Source of the DNA: an uncultured Mucilaginibacter sp. | GTDB taxonomy: Bacteria; Bacteroidota; Bacteroidia; Sphingobacteriales; Sphingobacteriaceae | Assembly (NCBI GenBank): GCA_903891475.1 | Contig: CAITEP010000003.1 | Span: 1-53,706 of the forward strand | Length of the DNA stretch: 53,706 nucleotides | Reading direction: 5' to 3' | In this document: positions 17,738 through 26,877 of the stretch, piece by piece | Numbering within the stretch: the first letter of the stretch is position 1 | Layout: every line of letters starts with the position of its first letter | Translations under genes and position numbers: made by a program | The notes under the pieces: generated by a model | The model's database searches: none | What the model saw: the letters and a program-made list of their open reading frames with translations, nothing else | What the model was told of the DNA's origin: nothing

Positions 17738-18531
17738 AGTTTATTCAAAAAATCGAGCACAGCCTGATTAAAAATGGGTGCTTGTTCCATATTAGGCAGA
17801 TGCCCTGCCTCCTCAATTATCACCAACTTACAATTTTGCAAGTGTTGTTTTAATTCTTCCGCTTTATTTACCGGGGTAAACTCATCTGCTCTGCCAACTA
17901 CTACTAAGGTGGGAATATTTATATGGGGTAGTACCAAGTTCAAATAATCAATTCGTACGGCTCTAGCCCTTAATGCTATCGCGGCACCAGTAGGCGACGC
18001 GGCTTTCATCATTTTAATGATATACTGGGCAATTGTTGGCTGGGTGCTTACATGCAAAGGCATTATCATTTTGGAAATCACTTCTTCCGCATAAGTATCC
18101 ATCCCTTCGCTTTCCAAACGATTGGCTGTATCCAAGCGGAGTTGTTTGCCTTCGGGCGTATCTAGGCCGCCAAAAGTATCAGCAAAAATCATGGAAATAA
18201 TTCGATCGGGAGCTTGGCGATAAATTTCCATAATGATTTGGCCTCCCATTGATAGTCCGCTTAGGTGAAATTTTTCTACACCTAAATAATCCATTAAACA
18301 AAGCATGTCGGTAGCATAATCCTCAAACCGGGTAATCCCGTTAAGTGGTACCTCGCTTTGGCCAAAACCTCGAAGGTCGGGTGTAATAACCTGAAACTGG
18401 TTTGAAAATTCCGCTTCCTGCAAATGCCACATGGTACGGTCGAACGGATGACCATGAATCAATAATAAGGGTGCTCCTTTACCGGAAACCTCATAATTAA
18501 TTTCAATACCATTTACCCTTGCTTTTGCCAT
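17734..18531 (-). CDS. Alpha/beta hydrolase
   Basis: A 265-residue hydrolase with the complete catalytic triad. The nucleophile lies in LSGLSMGGQ (about 94-102), the acid in VVGRADEFTP near 212-221 and the histidine in EEAGHLPNMEQ near 243-253. The oxyanion region HGHPFDRTMW follows strand 3. Its overall length and cap resemble 3-oxoadipate enol-lactonase and esterase-type members, but the substrate is unknown. It is convergent with eda. The CDGSH gene lies 42 bases upstream on the same strand and may be co-transcribed. Confidence 0.88.
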   Translation of the reverse strand: MAKARVNGIEINYEVSGKGAPLLLIHGHPFDRTMWHLQEAEFSNQFQVITPDLRGFGQSEVPLNGITRFEDYATDMLCLMDYLGVEKFHLSGLSMGGQIIMEIYRQAPDRIISMIFADTFGGLDTPEGKQLRLDTANRLESEGMDTYAEEVISKMIMPLHVSTQPTIAQYIIKMMKAASPTGAAIALRARAVRIDYLNLVLPHINIPTLVVVGRADEFTPVNKAEELKQHLQNCKLVIIEEAGHLPNMEQAPIFNQAVLDFLNKL

Positions 18532-18573
18532 TGTTAAATAAGGATGTTGTTTAAGCCCGAAAAGAAGTTCTCT

Positions 18574-18798
18574 TTAAACTTTGCGTGGAGGCAAATCAAA
18601 CGCCACTGCTTCATGCTCAAAATGACCTTTGTGCGAGCCATCGCAAAATGGTTTGTTTGCCGATAATCCGCAACGGCAAATAGATACAATGGTACGTCCT
18701 CGTAATCCGTATTCATTACCTTGTATATCAACAATTTCAAAATCACCTTCTATTTTTACAGAACCATTGTTGTTAATGGTAAGTTTTGTTTTCGACAT
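18574..18798 (-). CDS. CDGSH iron-sulfur domain protein
   Basis: A 74-residue protein with one CDGSH-type [2Fe-2S] site: CRCGLSANKPFCDGSH (about 42-57) supplies the three cysteines and one histidine in the pattern CxC-x2-S-x3-P-x-CDGSH. Such small proteins act in redox or iron-sulfur handling. There is no membrane anchor or signal peptide, so it should be cytosolic. An overlapping 70-codon reading frame in another frame is a shadow. It probably shares a transcript with the downstream hydrolase. Confidence 0.9.
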   Translation of the reverse strand: MSKTKLTINNNGSVKIEGDFEIVDIQGNEYGLRGRTIVSICRCGLSANKPFCDGSHKGHFEHEAVAFDLPPRKV

Positions 18799-18863
18799 CT
18801 TTTTAAATTTTAGGCGAAGATAAGGAATGGCGGTTTATTAAAACCAATTATTATGAATATGAT

Positions 18864-19550
18864 TTATAATAATCCCTTTAATACCGACCACACATTACCA
18901 GCAACAATTTTGGCACCTTTGGCGGTAGGGTGAATGCCATCTTTTTGGTTCAGACTCGGGTTTCCACCCACGCCGTTTAACAGAAACGGAACCAAGGCCA
19001 TTTTATTTTTTTTGGCGATAGTAGGGAACACGGTTTTAAAATCATTCGCGTAAGCAGCCCCCATATTTGGCGGGACCATCATCCCTAAAAGCATCAATTT
19101 GGTATTTGAGTATTTTGATTTTACACTATCAACTATAGCCTGTAGGTTTTTGGAGGTTTCCGTAACCGGGATGCCTCTTAAGCCATCGTTGGCACCTAAT
19201 TCTAACACAAAAATATCAGGCTTTTGTTTTAAAACCCAAGCTATCCTTCCCACACCACCGGCCGTAGTCTCGCCACTTAAACCCGCGTTTACTACCTTAT
19301 AAGGTAATTTGACCGAATCAATGATATGCTGTATCACCCCCGGAAAAGCCTCCGAAACATCATCAAGCCCATAACCCGCTGTAAGACTATCGCCAAAAAA
19401 AAGAATAGTCTTTTGCTGACTCGCCTCAGTAGTGGCTGATTTTTCGGTATTACTTTCAGTAGTTGCACTCGGTTTTTGATTACAACCTGCAAAAAGCATG
19501 GCGGTTATTATCAATGCCGTTTTATAGATAGATCCCTTTTTTAATTCCAT
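18864..19550 (-). CDS. SGNH-family esterase/lysophospholipase lipoprotein (TesA-like)
   Basis: A 228-residue GDSL hydrolase. A signal peptide with lipobox (LFAGC near residues 19-23) predicts a lipid-anchored envelope protein, followed by a Ser/Thr/Glu-rich linker. All SGNH blocks are visible: FFGDSLTAGYG (Ser), NAGLSGET (Gly), LELGANDGLRG (Asn) and KDGIHPTAKG (Asp/His). It resembles the TesA arylesterase type. It sits 15 bases downstream of a YbbP-like permease and its ATPase gene, the same three-gene association as tesA-ybbA-ybbP in enterobacteria, though in different order. Confidence 0.9.
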   Translation of the reverse strand: MELKKGSIYKTALIITAMLFAGCNQKPSATTESNTEKSATTEASQQKTILFFGDSLTAGYGLDDVSEAFPGVIQHIIDSVKLPYKVVNAGLSGETTAGGVGRIAWVLKQKPDIFVLELGANDGLRGIPVTETSKNLQAIVDSVKSKYSNTKLMLLGMMVPPNMGAAYANDFKTVFPTIAKKNKMALVPFLLNGVGGNPSLNQKDGIHPTAKGAKIVAGNVWSVLKGLL

Positions 19551-19565
19551 TTTAAAGCTATTTTT

Positions 19566-22118
19566 TTAAGCATTGTTCCTTAAAATCTCGAGCGGTGGTT
19601 TATTTAAAACACTGCGGCTGTTTAGTAGCCCAATTATAACCGTTAATAGCGTTATAACAAAAAACAAGATAACTGCTGGCATTAAATCAATTGCAAACGG
19701 TATTTCGAAACTATATTTAGCCAACAACCAAGTACCCGAAACCGCTATCAATATACCTGTTAAGGCCGATAGCGTTCCCAAAAATAAGTACTCCAACGCG
19801 GTAATGGCAAATATTTGTTTCCTGCTGGCACCAAGCGTACGTAATAAAACGCTTTCCTGAATGCGTTGGTATTTACTAATCCGTACCGAAGCTATCAGTA
19901 CGACCAAGCCAGTAATGATACTGAAAGCGCTCATAAATTTAATAATATAACCAATTTTATCAAGCAGCTCGTCGACCACGGTTAAAATCAAGCCCAAATC
20001 AACAATGGAAACATTTGGGAAGTTGCGTACCACCACCTGTTGGAATTTTGCAGAGGCTTTATTGGATGGCACATGGGTAAGCAATACATAAAACTGCGGC
20101 GCACTTTCTAAAACGCCAGTCGGGAATATGATTTGAAAATTGGTTTGTATTTTGCCGTAATTTACCTGCCTGATGCTACCCACCACCACTGGCATGCTCA
20201 CGCCTTGCACATTAAATACCAAATGGTCGCCAATATTGATATGGTTACGCTTTGAAAACCTTTCTTCTATGGAGACTGGAATATCGCCAGTAGTAGGTGC
20301 TTTACCCACAAATGTACCCGCTATTACTTTTTCGGAAGCGGTGATGGAGTCGCGGTAGGTTACCCTATATTCGAAAGAAAAGGCCCTTGATGGAATGTTT
20401 AATGTCGTATCTTTTTTAACATCGCTGGATGTTTTCCCTTTTATTTTTTCGAGTCTTACGGTAATAATAGGGACTTGTTGTATTACTGGCAGACCTTGTT
20501 TTCGGGTCAAATCGGCTATTGATTTTTTCTGACTAGCTTGAATATCAAACAAAATCATGTTTGATTGATTTCCGCTTGATGATAGGGTAATTTGCTTCAT
20601 TAAAACACCCTGCACCAAAAATAAAGTACAAATAAAGGCGGTACTTAAGCCTATGGATACGATTAGTATAATGGTTTGGTTATTTGGTCGGTACAGGTTG
20701 GCAAAGCCTTGACGCAACAAATAGCTCCATGAGTTTTTGATAATGAGCTGCATCACCTTCATTAATAACCAGGCTACCACCGTTAATATGACAAATGCGA
20801 TGGATACCCCAACGGTAAAAAAGATGCCTGCTACCCATGAGCCTAGTTGTAGGGTTGAAAATGAGGTGATGAATAAAAGAATTAAAAAATAAACCAACCA
20901 CCTTAGTGGGTCCTTATTTATAATGGCATTATCCGTATTTAGTCTGAGTGTATTTAGTGGCGATATATTTCGGATTGAAATAAGGGGTAATAGGGCAAAT
21001 AATACCGATATGATGATACCTAAAATGATTCCTTGGGCAATGGCTAACCATGAAATATTGGTGGACATGGTAAAGGGTAAAATATCCTTCATGACCGATG
21101 GTAGCAAAAATTGCAAGGCCGATCCCAAAAACGCGCCAATAACAGAACCAATAATACCAATACCGATAATTTGAATGAGATATATAATAAATGCTTCGCT
21201 TGCCTTTACGCCCAAACAGCGCATTACAGCAATAGAGGTTATCTTTTCGCGGATGTAAATATGGATAGCGCTGGCCACACCAACGCAACCTAATAGTAAG
21301 GCTATAAAGCCGACCAAGGATAAAAAGCGGGTTAAATCGCCAAAGGAGCGGCCTGTATTTTCTTTGCGGGTTTGTATGGTTTCATAATTCAATCCGGCTT
21401 TGTCTAGGCGCAGATCGATGCGTTTCGTTAACTTTTCTACATCAACCTTAGAATTGAATTTATAGAAAAAATTATATTGTATGCGACTGCCTTTTTTTGA
21501 TAAGCCAGTTTGCTCCAAATATTGCAAGGGTATATAAACAGTAGGAGCCACACCGGCAGATATGCCAGTTTGTCCGGGGGCTTTGTTGAGGACGCCTGCG
21601 ATGCAAAAAGTAACATTACCCACCTTAATGGAATCATTCACCTTCGCATTAAACTGTAGCATCAAGGTTTTATCAACCAAGGCATTTTGTCCCGTTCTAA
21701 ATGTTTGTCCGGCTTGTATTGGGGTAGTTTCTAGCGAGCCATAATAGGGGAATTCTCCTTTAAGTGCCCTCACTTGCACCAAACGAGTGGCTTCGGCTTT
21801 TTTGAAATACACCATTGAAACAAAATCGCGCTGTTCCGACCTTTTATCGCCTAATGAATCGAGCAAGGGTTTTAAATCCGCTTCGATTGGTTTGGTACCC
21901 GAAATGGTAAGGTCGGCGCCAATTAAGGTGGCCGCTTGCGAATTAATATCACCTTCCAAATTAAACCTGAATGAGTATATGGCCACCAAGGCCGCGATAC
22001 CAAAAACAATGGCCGAAATAAACAGCAACAGCCTTGAGCGGTTACGGCGGCTATCTCGCCAAGCCATTTCAAACAGCCAGGGTATATTAATTTTCCGTTT
22101 TAAATTAAAGTTATCCAT
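19566..22118 (-). CDS. FtsX-type ABC transporter permease (YbbP-like)
   Basis: An 850-residue permease with two FtsX-like four-helix modules. One membrane segment lies near residue 35, a large extracytoplasmic domain follows, and there are clusters of segments around 265-395, 410-510 and 725-840. The layout matches the YbbP/MacB-related group involved in lipoprotein or envelope lipid handling. The ATPase gene ends six bases upstream of its ATG (22124 versus 22118) and the esterase gene follows, so the three form one operon. The substrate is unknown. Confidence 0.9.
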   Translation of the reverse strand: MDNFNLKRKINIPWLFEMAWRDSRRNRSRLLLFISAIVFGIAALVAIYSFRFNLEGDINSQAATLIGADLTISGTKPIEADLKPLLDSLGDKRSEQRDFVSMVYFKKAEATRLVQVRALKGEFPYYGSLETTPIQAGQTFRTGQNALVDKTLMLQFNAKVNDSIKVGNVTFCIAGVLNKAPGQTGISAGVAPTVYIPLQYLEQTGLSKKGSRIQYNFFYKFNSKVDVEKLTKRIDLRLDKAGLNYETIQTRKENTGRSFGDLTRFLSLVGFIALLLGCVGVASAIHIYIREKITSIAVMRCLGVKASEAFIIYLIQIIGIGIIGSVIGAFLGSALQFLLPSVMKDILPFTMSTNISWLAIAQGIILGIIISVLFALLPLISIRNISPLNTLRLNTDNAIINKDPLRWLVYFLILLFITSFSTLQLGSWVAGIFFTVGVSIAFVILTVVAWLLMKVMQLIIKNSWSYLLRQGFANLYRPNNQTIILIVSIGLSTAFICTLFLVQGVLMKQITLSSSGNQSNMILFDIQASQKKSIADLTRKQGLPVIQQVPIITVRLEKIKGKTSSDVKKDTTLNIPSRAFSFEYRVTYRDSITASEKVIAGTFVGKAPTTGDIPVSIEERFSKRNHINIGDHLVFNVQGVSMPVVVGSIRQVNYGKIQTNFQIIFPTGVLESAPQFYVLLTHVPSNKASAKFQQVVVRNFPNVSIVDLGLILTVVDELLDKIGYIIKFMSAFSIITGLVVLIASVRISKYQRIQESVLLRTLGASRKQIFAITALEYLFLGTLSALTGILIAVSGTWLLAKYSFEIPFAIDLMPAVILFFVITLLTVIIGLLNSRSVLNKPPLEILRNNA

Positions 22119-22123
22119 GGGGC

Positions 22124-22813
22124 TTATTGCTGATTGGTTGGTTCGTCGGCAACTAATTTGCCACCTTTAATGCGGATAATTCTTTGGGTTTTGCCTGCCA
22201 AATCTAAATCGTGCGTAACCAATACCAAGGTGGTGCCTGCTTCTTTGTTCAAATCAAATATCAGTTTTACCACTTTCTCGCTGGTTTCGGCATCCAGGTT
22301 TCCGGTTGGTTCATCGGCAAATAGTATTTTGGGCGAATTTGAAAAGGCACGGGCCAATGATACCCTTTGTTGCTCGCCACCCGATAATTGCGAAGGGTAA
22401 TGGTGACTGCGGTTTGCCAAGCCAACTTTATCTAACAACTCCATTGATAGAGCCTTGATATTTTTTTCGCCTCGTAATTCAAGCGGTACCATTACATTCT
22501 CGAGGGCGGTTAAGGTTGGTAGCAATTGAAAGTTTTGGAATATAAAACCTACATATTGGTTGCGCACTTGCGCGCGTTGGTCCTCATTTAATTTACCTAA
22601 ATTGATATTGTTCAGCTCCACAATGCCCGATGATGGTGCATCCAAGCCAGCGCATAAGCCCAGTAAGGTTGTTTTGCCACTACCCGAAGGACCAACAATG
22701 GCATTTGTTGAACCAGCTAAAACCGAAAAATTAATATCGTCGAGCACGGTTAGGGTGTTACCGGCACTTTGGTACGTTTTGCTCAAGTTTATAATTTGCA
22801 GTACTTTTTCCAC
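22124..22813 (-). CDS. ABC transporter ATP-binding protein (YbbA/LolD-like)
   Basis: A 229-residue ATPase of the MacB/LolD/YbbA group. Walker A is GPSGSGKTTLLG near residues 41-52, the signature LSGGEQQRVSLARA near 143-156, Walker B ILFADEPTGNLD near 162-173 and the H-loop LVLVTHDLD near 196-204. It pairs with the FtsX-type permease encoded directly downstream. Its promoter should lie in the 339-base gap that also holds the inverted heptad array. Confidence 0.93.
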   Translation of the reverse strand: MEKVLQIINLSKTYQSAGNTLTVLDDINFSVLAGSTNAIVGPSGSGKTTLLGLCAGLDAPSSGIVELNNINLGKLNEDQRAQVRNQYVGFIFQNFQLLPTLTALENVMVPLELRGEKNIKALSMELLDKVGLANRSHHYPSQLSGGEQQRVSLARAFSNSPKILFADEPTGNLDAETSEKVVKLIFDLNKEAGTTLVLVTHDLDLAGKTQRIIRIKGGKLVADEPTNQQ

Positions 22814-23152
22814 AAGAATAATTTTTTAAATACAGACAATTCAAAGCCGATTTTGTTACGCGAACCAGCCCTGTAAATATCCAATTATGAAATTATATAT
22901 GCGGAATAAATGGCAATATTTTAAAGTATGACTTTGAAATGAAAGTCTTTTTGGGTTGTTCACTTTAGGTTGAAAGTTGTAGGTTGTGTGTTGAAGGGGA
23001 AACCAGTTGTATGTTGTACGTTGAAGGTTGGTGTTCAAGTGTATTATTATAAATGTTGTGGGAGTTTATTATTTACAACAAACTCTTACAACCCACAAAC
23101 TTCAACTAACCCAAAAAACCCACAACCTACAACCCACAACTTTCAACACATT
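22814..23152. other. 339-base intergenic region with structured repeat
   Basis: Between ychF and the ABC ATPase gene. Its ychF-proximal two thirds are the inverted heptad array described separately. The remaining part (22814-22951) is AT-rich, with one small hairpin, GACTTT (22930-22935) paired with AAAGTC (22942-22947) and followed on the plus strand by five T. No gene is supported; short reading frames here are translations of the repeat. Confidence 0.6.
22952..23150. repeat. Inverted pair of degenerate heptad arrays (GTTG/CAAC type)
   Basis: The left arm carries GTTG cores starting at 22955, 22969, 22976, 22983, 22990, 23006, 23013, 23020 and 23027, that is multiples of 7 apart apart from one 16-base step. 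The right arm carries CAAC cores starting at 23076, 23089, 23103, 23123, 23130, 23137 and 23144. The arms are imperfect reverse complements (for example GTTGAAAGTTGT at 22969 against the complement of 23136-23147) around a 35-base centre. The right arm ends three bases after the ychF stop codon. There is no reading frame of note inside. Confidence 0.85.
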
Positions 23153-24253
23153 TTAAACATTAAACCTAAAGTGCATGATATCGCCATCTTGCACAATATA
23201 GGTTTTGCCTTCAATGCTTAGTTTGCCGTTTTCTTTGATGACAGCTTCCGAGCCGTTGAATTTTACAAAATCTTCGTATTTAATTACTTCGGCACGGATA
23301 AAACCTTTTTCAAAATCGGAGTGGATGACACCCGCAGCTTGGGGAGCGGTAAAGCCTTTGGTAATGGTCCAGGCTCTTACTTCTTGAACACCAGCGGTAA
23401 AATAGGTAGCTAGGTTGAGTAATTTATAGGCGGCTTTAATTAGCTTATTTACGCCCGATTCGGTTAATCCAAGGTCATCTAAAAATAGCTGACGCTCATC
23501 ATAACTATCCAGTTGGGCAATTTCTGATTCTATTTGTGCGGATATTACCAATACTTCCGCGTTTTCTTCTTTTACCGCAGCCTTTACCTGTTCAACATAA
23601 GCATTGCCAGTGTTTACGGCAGCTTCATCTACATTACACACATATAAAACAGGTTTCGCGGTAAGTAGCCAGATATCAGCTATATATTCCTTATCCAATT
23701 CTTCAACGGGTGCGGTACGGGCAGATTTACCCGCAAGCAAGTGGTTTTTATAAACGGTTAATACATCAAAAGCCTTTTTTGCCTCTTTATCGCCTGTTTT
23801 GGAGGCTTTCTCAACCTTTTGTATTTTTTTCTCAATCGAGTCGAGGTCTTTTAGTTGCAATTCGGTATCAATAATCTCCTTATCGCGAATAGGATTTACC
23901 GAACCATCAACGTGGATTACATTATCATTATCAAAACAGCGCAATACGTGAATAATGGCATTGGTAGCCCTGATATTCGCTAAAAACTGGTTTCCCAAAC
24001 CTTCGCCCTTGCTTGCACCTTTTACCAAACCTGCTATATCAACTATCTCAATAACGTTAGGTACTATATTTTTAGGCTGAACTATTTCGGTCAGCTTAGT
24101 AAGGCGTTCATCTGGAACGGTAATTACCCCTACATTGGGTTCGATGGTGCAAAAAGGAAAATTGGCCGCTTGAGCCTTCGCGTTTGATAAGCAATTAAAA
24201 AGAGTTGATTTACCCACATTAGGCAAACCCACTATACCGCACTGTAAACCCAT
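23153..24253 (-). CDS. ychF: Redox-regulated ATPase/GTPase YchF
   Basis: A 366-residue Obg-family P-loop NTPase (OLA1/YchF), which binds ribosomes and prefers ATP. The P-loop GLPNVGKSTLFN is at 8-19, DIAGLVKGASKGEGLGNQFL near 74-93 is the switch II region, and the C-terminal TGS/ubiquitin-like domain ends in YIVQDGDIMHFRFNV. Length and motifs are standard. A TATCTTTG -7 box lies about 70 bases upstream. The stop codon is followed within three bases by an inverted heptad array. Confidence 0.95.
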   Translation of the reverse strand: MGLQCGIVGLPNVGKSTLFNCLSNAKAQAANFPFCTIEPNVGVITVPDERLTKLTEIVQPKNIVPNVIEIVDIAGLVKGASKGEGLGNQFLANIRATNAIIHVLRCFDNDNVIHVDGSVNPIRDKEIIDTELQLKDLDSIEKKIQKVEKASKTGDKEAKKAFDVLTVYKNHLLAGKSARTAPVEELDKEYIADIWLLTAKPVLYVCNVDEAAVNTGNAYVEQVKAAVKEENAEVLVISAQIESEIAQLDSYDERQLFLDDLGLTESGVNKLIKAAYKLLNLATYFTAGVQEVRAWTITKGFTAPQAAGVIHSDFEKGFIRAEVIKYEDFVKFNGSEAVIKENGKLSIEGKTYIVQDGDIMHFRFNV

Positions 24254-24324
24254 TTATATTGTTCTTTATATTTCTTTCGGTACTGCCTACCATACATTGG
24301 CATCAGCTTTTAACTAAAATTGCG

Positions 24325-24332
24325 CAAAGATA
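24325..24332 (-). promoter_or_regulatory. -7 box for ychF
   Basis: Minus-strand TATCTTTG matches TAnnTTTG and would give a leader of roughly 65 bases. No convincing -33 TTG is at the usual distance. Confidence 0.35.
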
Positions 24333-24369
24333 ACAGAATTTTTTGCTGGGTTGTTCCTTCCATAAAAAA

Positions 24370-24399
24370 AGCAGGCAACCATTTTATTGATTGCCTGCT
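24370..24399 (-). terminator. Rho-independent terminator after the S9 peptidase gene
   Basis: AGCAGGCAA (24370-24378) pairs with TTGCCTGCT (24391-24399) around a 12-base loop. On the minus strand the stem is followed by a run of T (A run on the plus strand at 24364-24370). It begins 24 bases past the peptidase stop. Confidence 0.85.
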
Positions 24400-24423
24400 A
24401 TTATAATTTTTTTATGTCCGAGC

Positions 24424-26751
24424 TTAATTCCTTGGGTCGGCTTTAGGGCTTAAGGTGTACTCTTTTGGTGCTTCGGCGTTTAATAAATTCTTTACAAAAT
24501 AATCCCAACGCCTGCGCATCATATAATACGAGAACGGACCATAGCCATGCGCGCTATTTGGGAAAACAATCAAATCGTAATCCTTATTCGCTTTTTCAAG
24601 CGCGTCAATCACCAAAAAGGTATTTTGTGGTGGCACATTATCATCCATTAAACCATGCGCCAATAGTAATTTACCTTTCAGGTTTTTGGCATACACCTGA
24701 TTGGCTTGGGCCTCATAATTTGAATTGGCAACCAAGCCATTGTAACGTTCGCCCCAATCGTCCTCGTAGTTGCGGTTATCATGGTTGCCTGATTCCGAAA
24801 TTCCTACCTTAAAAAAGTCGGGATAACGGAACATTGCAGAAGCAGTAGCAAAGCCACCACCCGAATGTCCCCAAATACCTACCTTATTGGTATCAATATA
24901 AGCGTATTTTTGTGCTAACTGCCTAATGGCTGCTATTTGGTCGGGCAGAGTGTTTTCGGCCATATTGCCATAGCTCATATCGTGGTAACTTTTTGAACGT
25001 AATGGGTTACTGGTACCTTCCACCGCAATTACTATAAAGCCCAGTTCGGCCAATGCCTGGTTATCGCCACGTGAAGCGGAGAACGACCAACTGCCTACAC
25101 TACCACCTTGTGGGCCAGGGTATATGTAATCAATTATTGGGTATTTTTTTGTAGGGTCGAGGTTGGTAGGTGTAAACAGCAAACCATAAATATCAGTTTT
25201 GCCATCATGCGCCTTTACCGAAAAAGGAGTAGTTGCTTTCCATTCCGCGGCTTGCAACCTGGTAATATCTGTTTTTTGAATATTGGTAATCAGCTTGCCG
25301 TTCAAATCTCTTAATACCGACACTGTTGGTACATCGGGCTGCGAATAATTATCAACAAAGTATTTTTTTGATGGTGATATGCTTACGTTATGATTACCTT
25401 TTTCGGGAGTTAACAAAGTTAAATGTTTGCCATCAAAGCCAATTTTGTAAAGCTGACTAAAATATGGGTTTTCGGGCTCATTGCCATCGGCAATAAAGTA
25501 TAGCTCTCGTTTTTTCTCATCAACCATTACTAAATTGGTAACTACCCAATTGCCTGTAGTTATTTGGTTTTTAAGTTTGCCAGTGGTAGCATCGTACAAA
25601 TATAAATGCCCCCAATTGTCACGTTCCGAGTACCAAATAATTTCGTTGGTTTTATCCAAATAGGTCCAATTGATGGTGCCTTGTCCCGATTCATATTGCG
25701 TAGCAACCGTTTCTTGAAAAATATCGCTTACAGCACCTGTTTTGGTATCCGCGATTCTGATTTTTTCTTGCTTATGATCCCTCGAGGTTGATACGAATGC
25801 CAATTTTGTACCATCCGCACTCCAATTTACATCGTCGAACGTGCCACTGCTGGCAATATCATCGCTCAGGGTAGCACGGTGTGGGTCGGCTGGAATTTGT
25901 AGGGTAATTACCTTTGGCGTATCTACATTAATAATTACACGTTGTATGGTAATAATTTCCTTATCGCCCGGTAAAGGATATTTCCACTCTTTCAATTTTG
26001 GTTCGCCCACATTGGTACTTACCAAATACATATTGCTAGCATTCCGCTGGTCCTGTTTAAAGGTGGCAATCTTTTTCGAATCAGGCGACCAAGATAGGAT
26101 AGGGGCATCGCTACTTTTCCAACCAGCATTATCGGTAGCATAGCCAAAATCCTTAATGCCATCAGTAGTCAGTTGGGTTAATGCGCCTGTTTTAACATCT
26201 TTTACCCATAAATTATATTTCCTAATAAACGCGGCCTTGCTGCCATCAGGCGATACCACTTCCGCGTCAGGCCTGATACGCCTGCCAATGCGTTTAGGCC
26301 CGGGAGCTAGCTGTTTGGTAGTATCGGCAGTTACCAGGTAAGTTTTTAAATCGCATTTCCAAAGTTTTTCATCTACTTTAAACGTGATTGCCGTATTGTT
26401 ATCAACAAAACTGAACGATTGAAATGGCAAATTGCTGTCGGTAAAGGTTTTACCCGTTGCTGCATTAATGCCACTAGCAAGTTTTTGATGGTCGAATGCT
26501 GGCGCGACAGTTTTTTTAGCGGGATTCACCAAAATAAACTCGCTGCCTTTGGAATTCAAATTCCTAAACCAAAATAAATCCCCGGGTAACCAATTGGGGT
26601 TCACCGGGCCATTATCAACTAATGGAGCGGTATTATAACTTAGAAACCGCTCGGCATTTTCATAATCCGTGGCGGTTAAAACCTGTTTTTGTTGCGCTGT
26701 GGCTAAAAAGCAAGTAATTGAAATAAATAGGGTTAATATTGTTTTATTCAT
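24424..26751 (-). CDS. S9 family peptidase (dipeptidyl peptidase IV-like)
   Basis: A secreted serine peptidase of 775 residues. The ATG at 26751 gives a clean signal peptide (MNKTILTLFISITCFLATAQ); a GTG four codons upstream is less likely. The DPP-IV beta-propeller spans about residues 60-490 and the catalytic domain the last 270. The triad is visible as GIWGHSGGGFA (Ser), HGLMDDNVPP (Asp) and FPNSAHGYG (His). Members release X-Pro or X-Ala dipeptides from peptides in the periplasm or outside the cell. It appears to be a single-gene unit with its own terminator. Confidence 0.93.
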   Translation of the reverse strand: MNKTILTLFISITCFLATAQQKQVLTATDYENAERFLSYNTAPLVDNGPVNPNWLPGDLFWFRNLNSKGSEFILVNPAKKTVAPAFDHQKLASGINAATGKTFTDSNLPFQSFSFVDNNTAITFKVDEKLWKCDLKTYLVTADTTKQLAPGPKRIGRRIRPDAEVVSPDGSKAAFIRKYNLWVKDVKTGALTQLTTDGIKDFGYATDNAGWKSSDAPILSWSPDSKKIATFKQDQRNASNMYLVSTNVGEPKLKEWKYPLPGDKEIITIQRVIINVDTPKVITLQIPADPHRATLSDDIASSGTFDDVNWSADGTKLAFVSTSRDHKQEKIRIADTKTGAVSDIFQETVATQYESGQGTINWTYLDKTNEIIWYSERDNWGHLYLYDATTGKLKNQITTGNWVVTNLVMVDEKKRELYFIADGNEPENPYFSQLYKIGFDGKHLTLLTPEKGNHNVSISPSKKYFVDNYSQPDVPTVSVLRDLNGKLITNIQKTDITRLQAAEWKATTPFSVKAHDGKTDIYGLLFTPTNLDPTKKYPIIDYIYPGPQGGSVGSWSFSASRGDNQALAELGFIVIAVEGTSNPLRSKSYHDMSYGNMAENTLPDQIAAIRQLAQKYAYIDTNKVGIWGHSGGGFATASAMFRYPDFFKVGISESGNHDNRNYEDDWGERYNGLVANSNYEAQANQVYAKNLKGKLLLAHGLMDDNVPPQNTFLVIDALEKANKDYDLIVFPNSAHGYGPFSYYMMRRRWDYFVKNLLNAEAPKEYTLSPKADPRN

Positions 26752-26877
26752 ATTTAAGGGCACCTTAATGGGGTTTTATTTATACAATTTGCAAGTTAAT
26801 AGTTTTTTATGATAAAAAATTATTCCTTCTTTGTAACATACTTTTAACTGACAAAATCAAAACAAAAAATATTTTCA

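Noticed and set aside
18534..18746. A 70-codon frame overlapping the CDGSH gene
   Set aside because: The CDGSH motif protein in the alternative frame is clearly the real product.
20929..21288. A 119-codon minus-strand frame inside the ABC permease gene
   Set aside because: It lies wholly within the well-supported FtsX-type permease gene in another frame and has an unusual His/Tyr/Cys-rich composition typical of shadow frames.
22930..22952. GACTTT/AAAGTC hairpin with T run as a plus-strand terminator
   Set aside because: The stem is only 6 bp and no plus-strand gene precedes it.
22856..23221. Short reading frames (60 and 83 codons) across the intergenic repeat after ychF
   Set aside because: Their translations simply read the GTTG/CAAC repeats, with no independent start or ribosome site; the sequence is explained by the inverted array.
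24465..24812. A 115-codon plus-strand frame opposite the S9 peptidase
   Set aside because: Antisense to the conserved catalytic domain of the peptidase; no family features.
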